A DNA stretch of 44,255 bases from positions 1 through 44,255 of the forward strand of contig JAFGFU010000023.1 in NCBI GenBank assembly GCA_016930915.1, given 5' to 3'. Numbering within the stretch: position 1 is the first letter of the stretch; every line of letters starts with the position of its first letter. A program made the translations under genes and the position numbers. The notes beneath the pieces are model-generated. The model ran no database searches. It was not told the origin of the DNA and saw only the letters and a program-made list of their open reading frames with translations. This DNA is from Campylobacterales bacterium. GTDB lineage: Bacteria > Campylobacterota > Campylobacteria > Campylobacterales > Sulfurospirillaceae. Shown in pieces: positions 44,251 through 44,255 of the stretch.

Positions 44251-44255
44251 ATTTT

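Overview
The window looks like chromosomal DNA of a Campylobacterota (Epsilonproteobacteria) member, and Sulfurospirillum is my best guess. This is inferred from gene order and protein style, not from a database search. Two blocks keep the gene order I know from Campylobacter jejuni: asd-flgR-flgQ-flgP-gyrA (11882-17568), and aroQ-pepQ-folK-flhF-flhG-orf-fliA-fliM-fliY with a divergent aminofutalosine deaminase/sppA pair (32390-41703).

Layout. 1-2246: an AT-rich accessory pair on the minus strand, made of an unrecognised partial gene and an OLD-family ATPase/TOPRIM nuclease gene. The nuclease reading frame is cut by an in-frame TGA ahead of what looks like its conserved tail. 2272-5746: sbcD-sbcC, the palindrome/hairpin nuclease. 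6030-6152: tRNA-Asn with a textbook sigma70 promoter. 6269-9361: a TAXI-type TRAP transporter (binding protein plus fused permease). 9384-12910: a radical SAM protein, hemE, a YqhA-like membrane protein and asd. 12998-17568: flgR, flgQ, flgP, gyrA. 17624-18477: a RAYT-type transposase bounded by perfect 34-bp inverted repeats. 18489-22409: a membrane protein, a DUF779 protein paired with an ExaC/AldB-type aldehyde dehydrogenase, and a divergent MHS-family MFS transporter. 22432-25746: comF, lepA, prs. 25861-26657: a DUF4405 membrane protein and an exported EF-hand protein. 26701-31643: a glycan-modification cluster (SMR-like membrane protein, WecE-type aminotransferase, WbqC-like protein, GT2 enzyme, polytopic membrane protein). 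31646-37517: a LOG-family protein and the flagellar regulatory genes. 37522-42554: folK, pepQ, aroQ, and divergently the futalosine-pathway deaminase, sppA and a YitT protein. 42682-44203: a very AT-rich two-gene cassette (ComEC-like MBL hydrolase plus a small four-helix membrane protein) closed by a strong hairpin terminator.

The most unusual signal is not a gene. The perfect 10-bp palindrome TTACATGTAA occurs 24 times by my count, where chance would give well under one. It lies inside genes, where it is read as Leu-His-Val or Thr-Cys and never in the frame that gives a stop. It also lies between genes, where it forms terminator cores or abuts ribosome binding sites. It is densest in sbcCD, whose product cuts DNA hairpins. 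It is absent from the AT-rich accessory genes at both ends and from gyrA and most flagellar genes. I regard it as a highly iterated palindrome comparable in behaviour to cyanobacterial HIP1; its function is unknown to me.

The best candidates for an undescribed system are the MBL/four-helix membrane cassette at the right edge and the interrupted OLD-type nuclease locus attached to the end of the sbcDC operon at the left edge.
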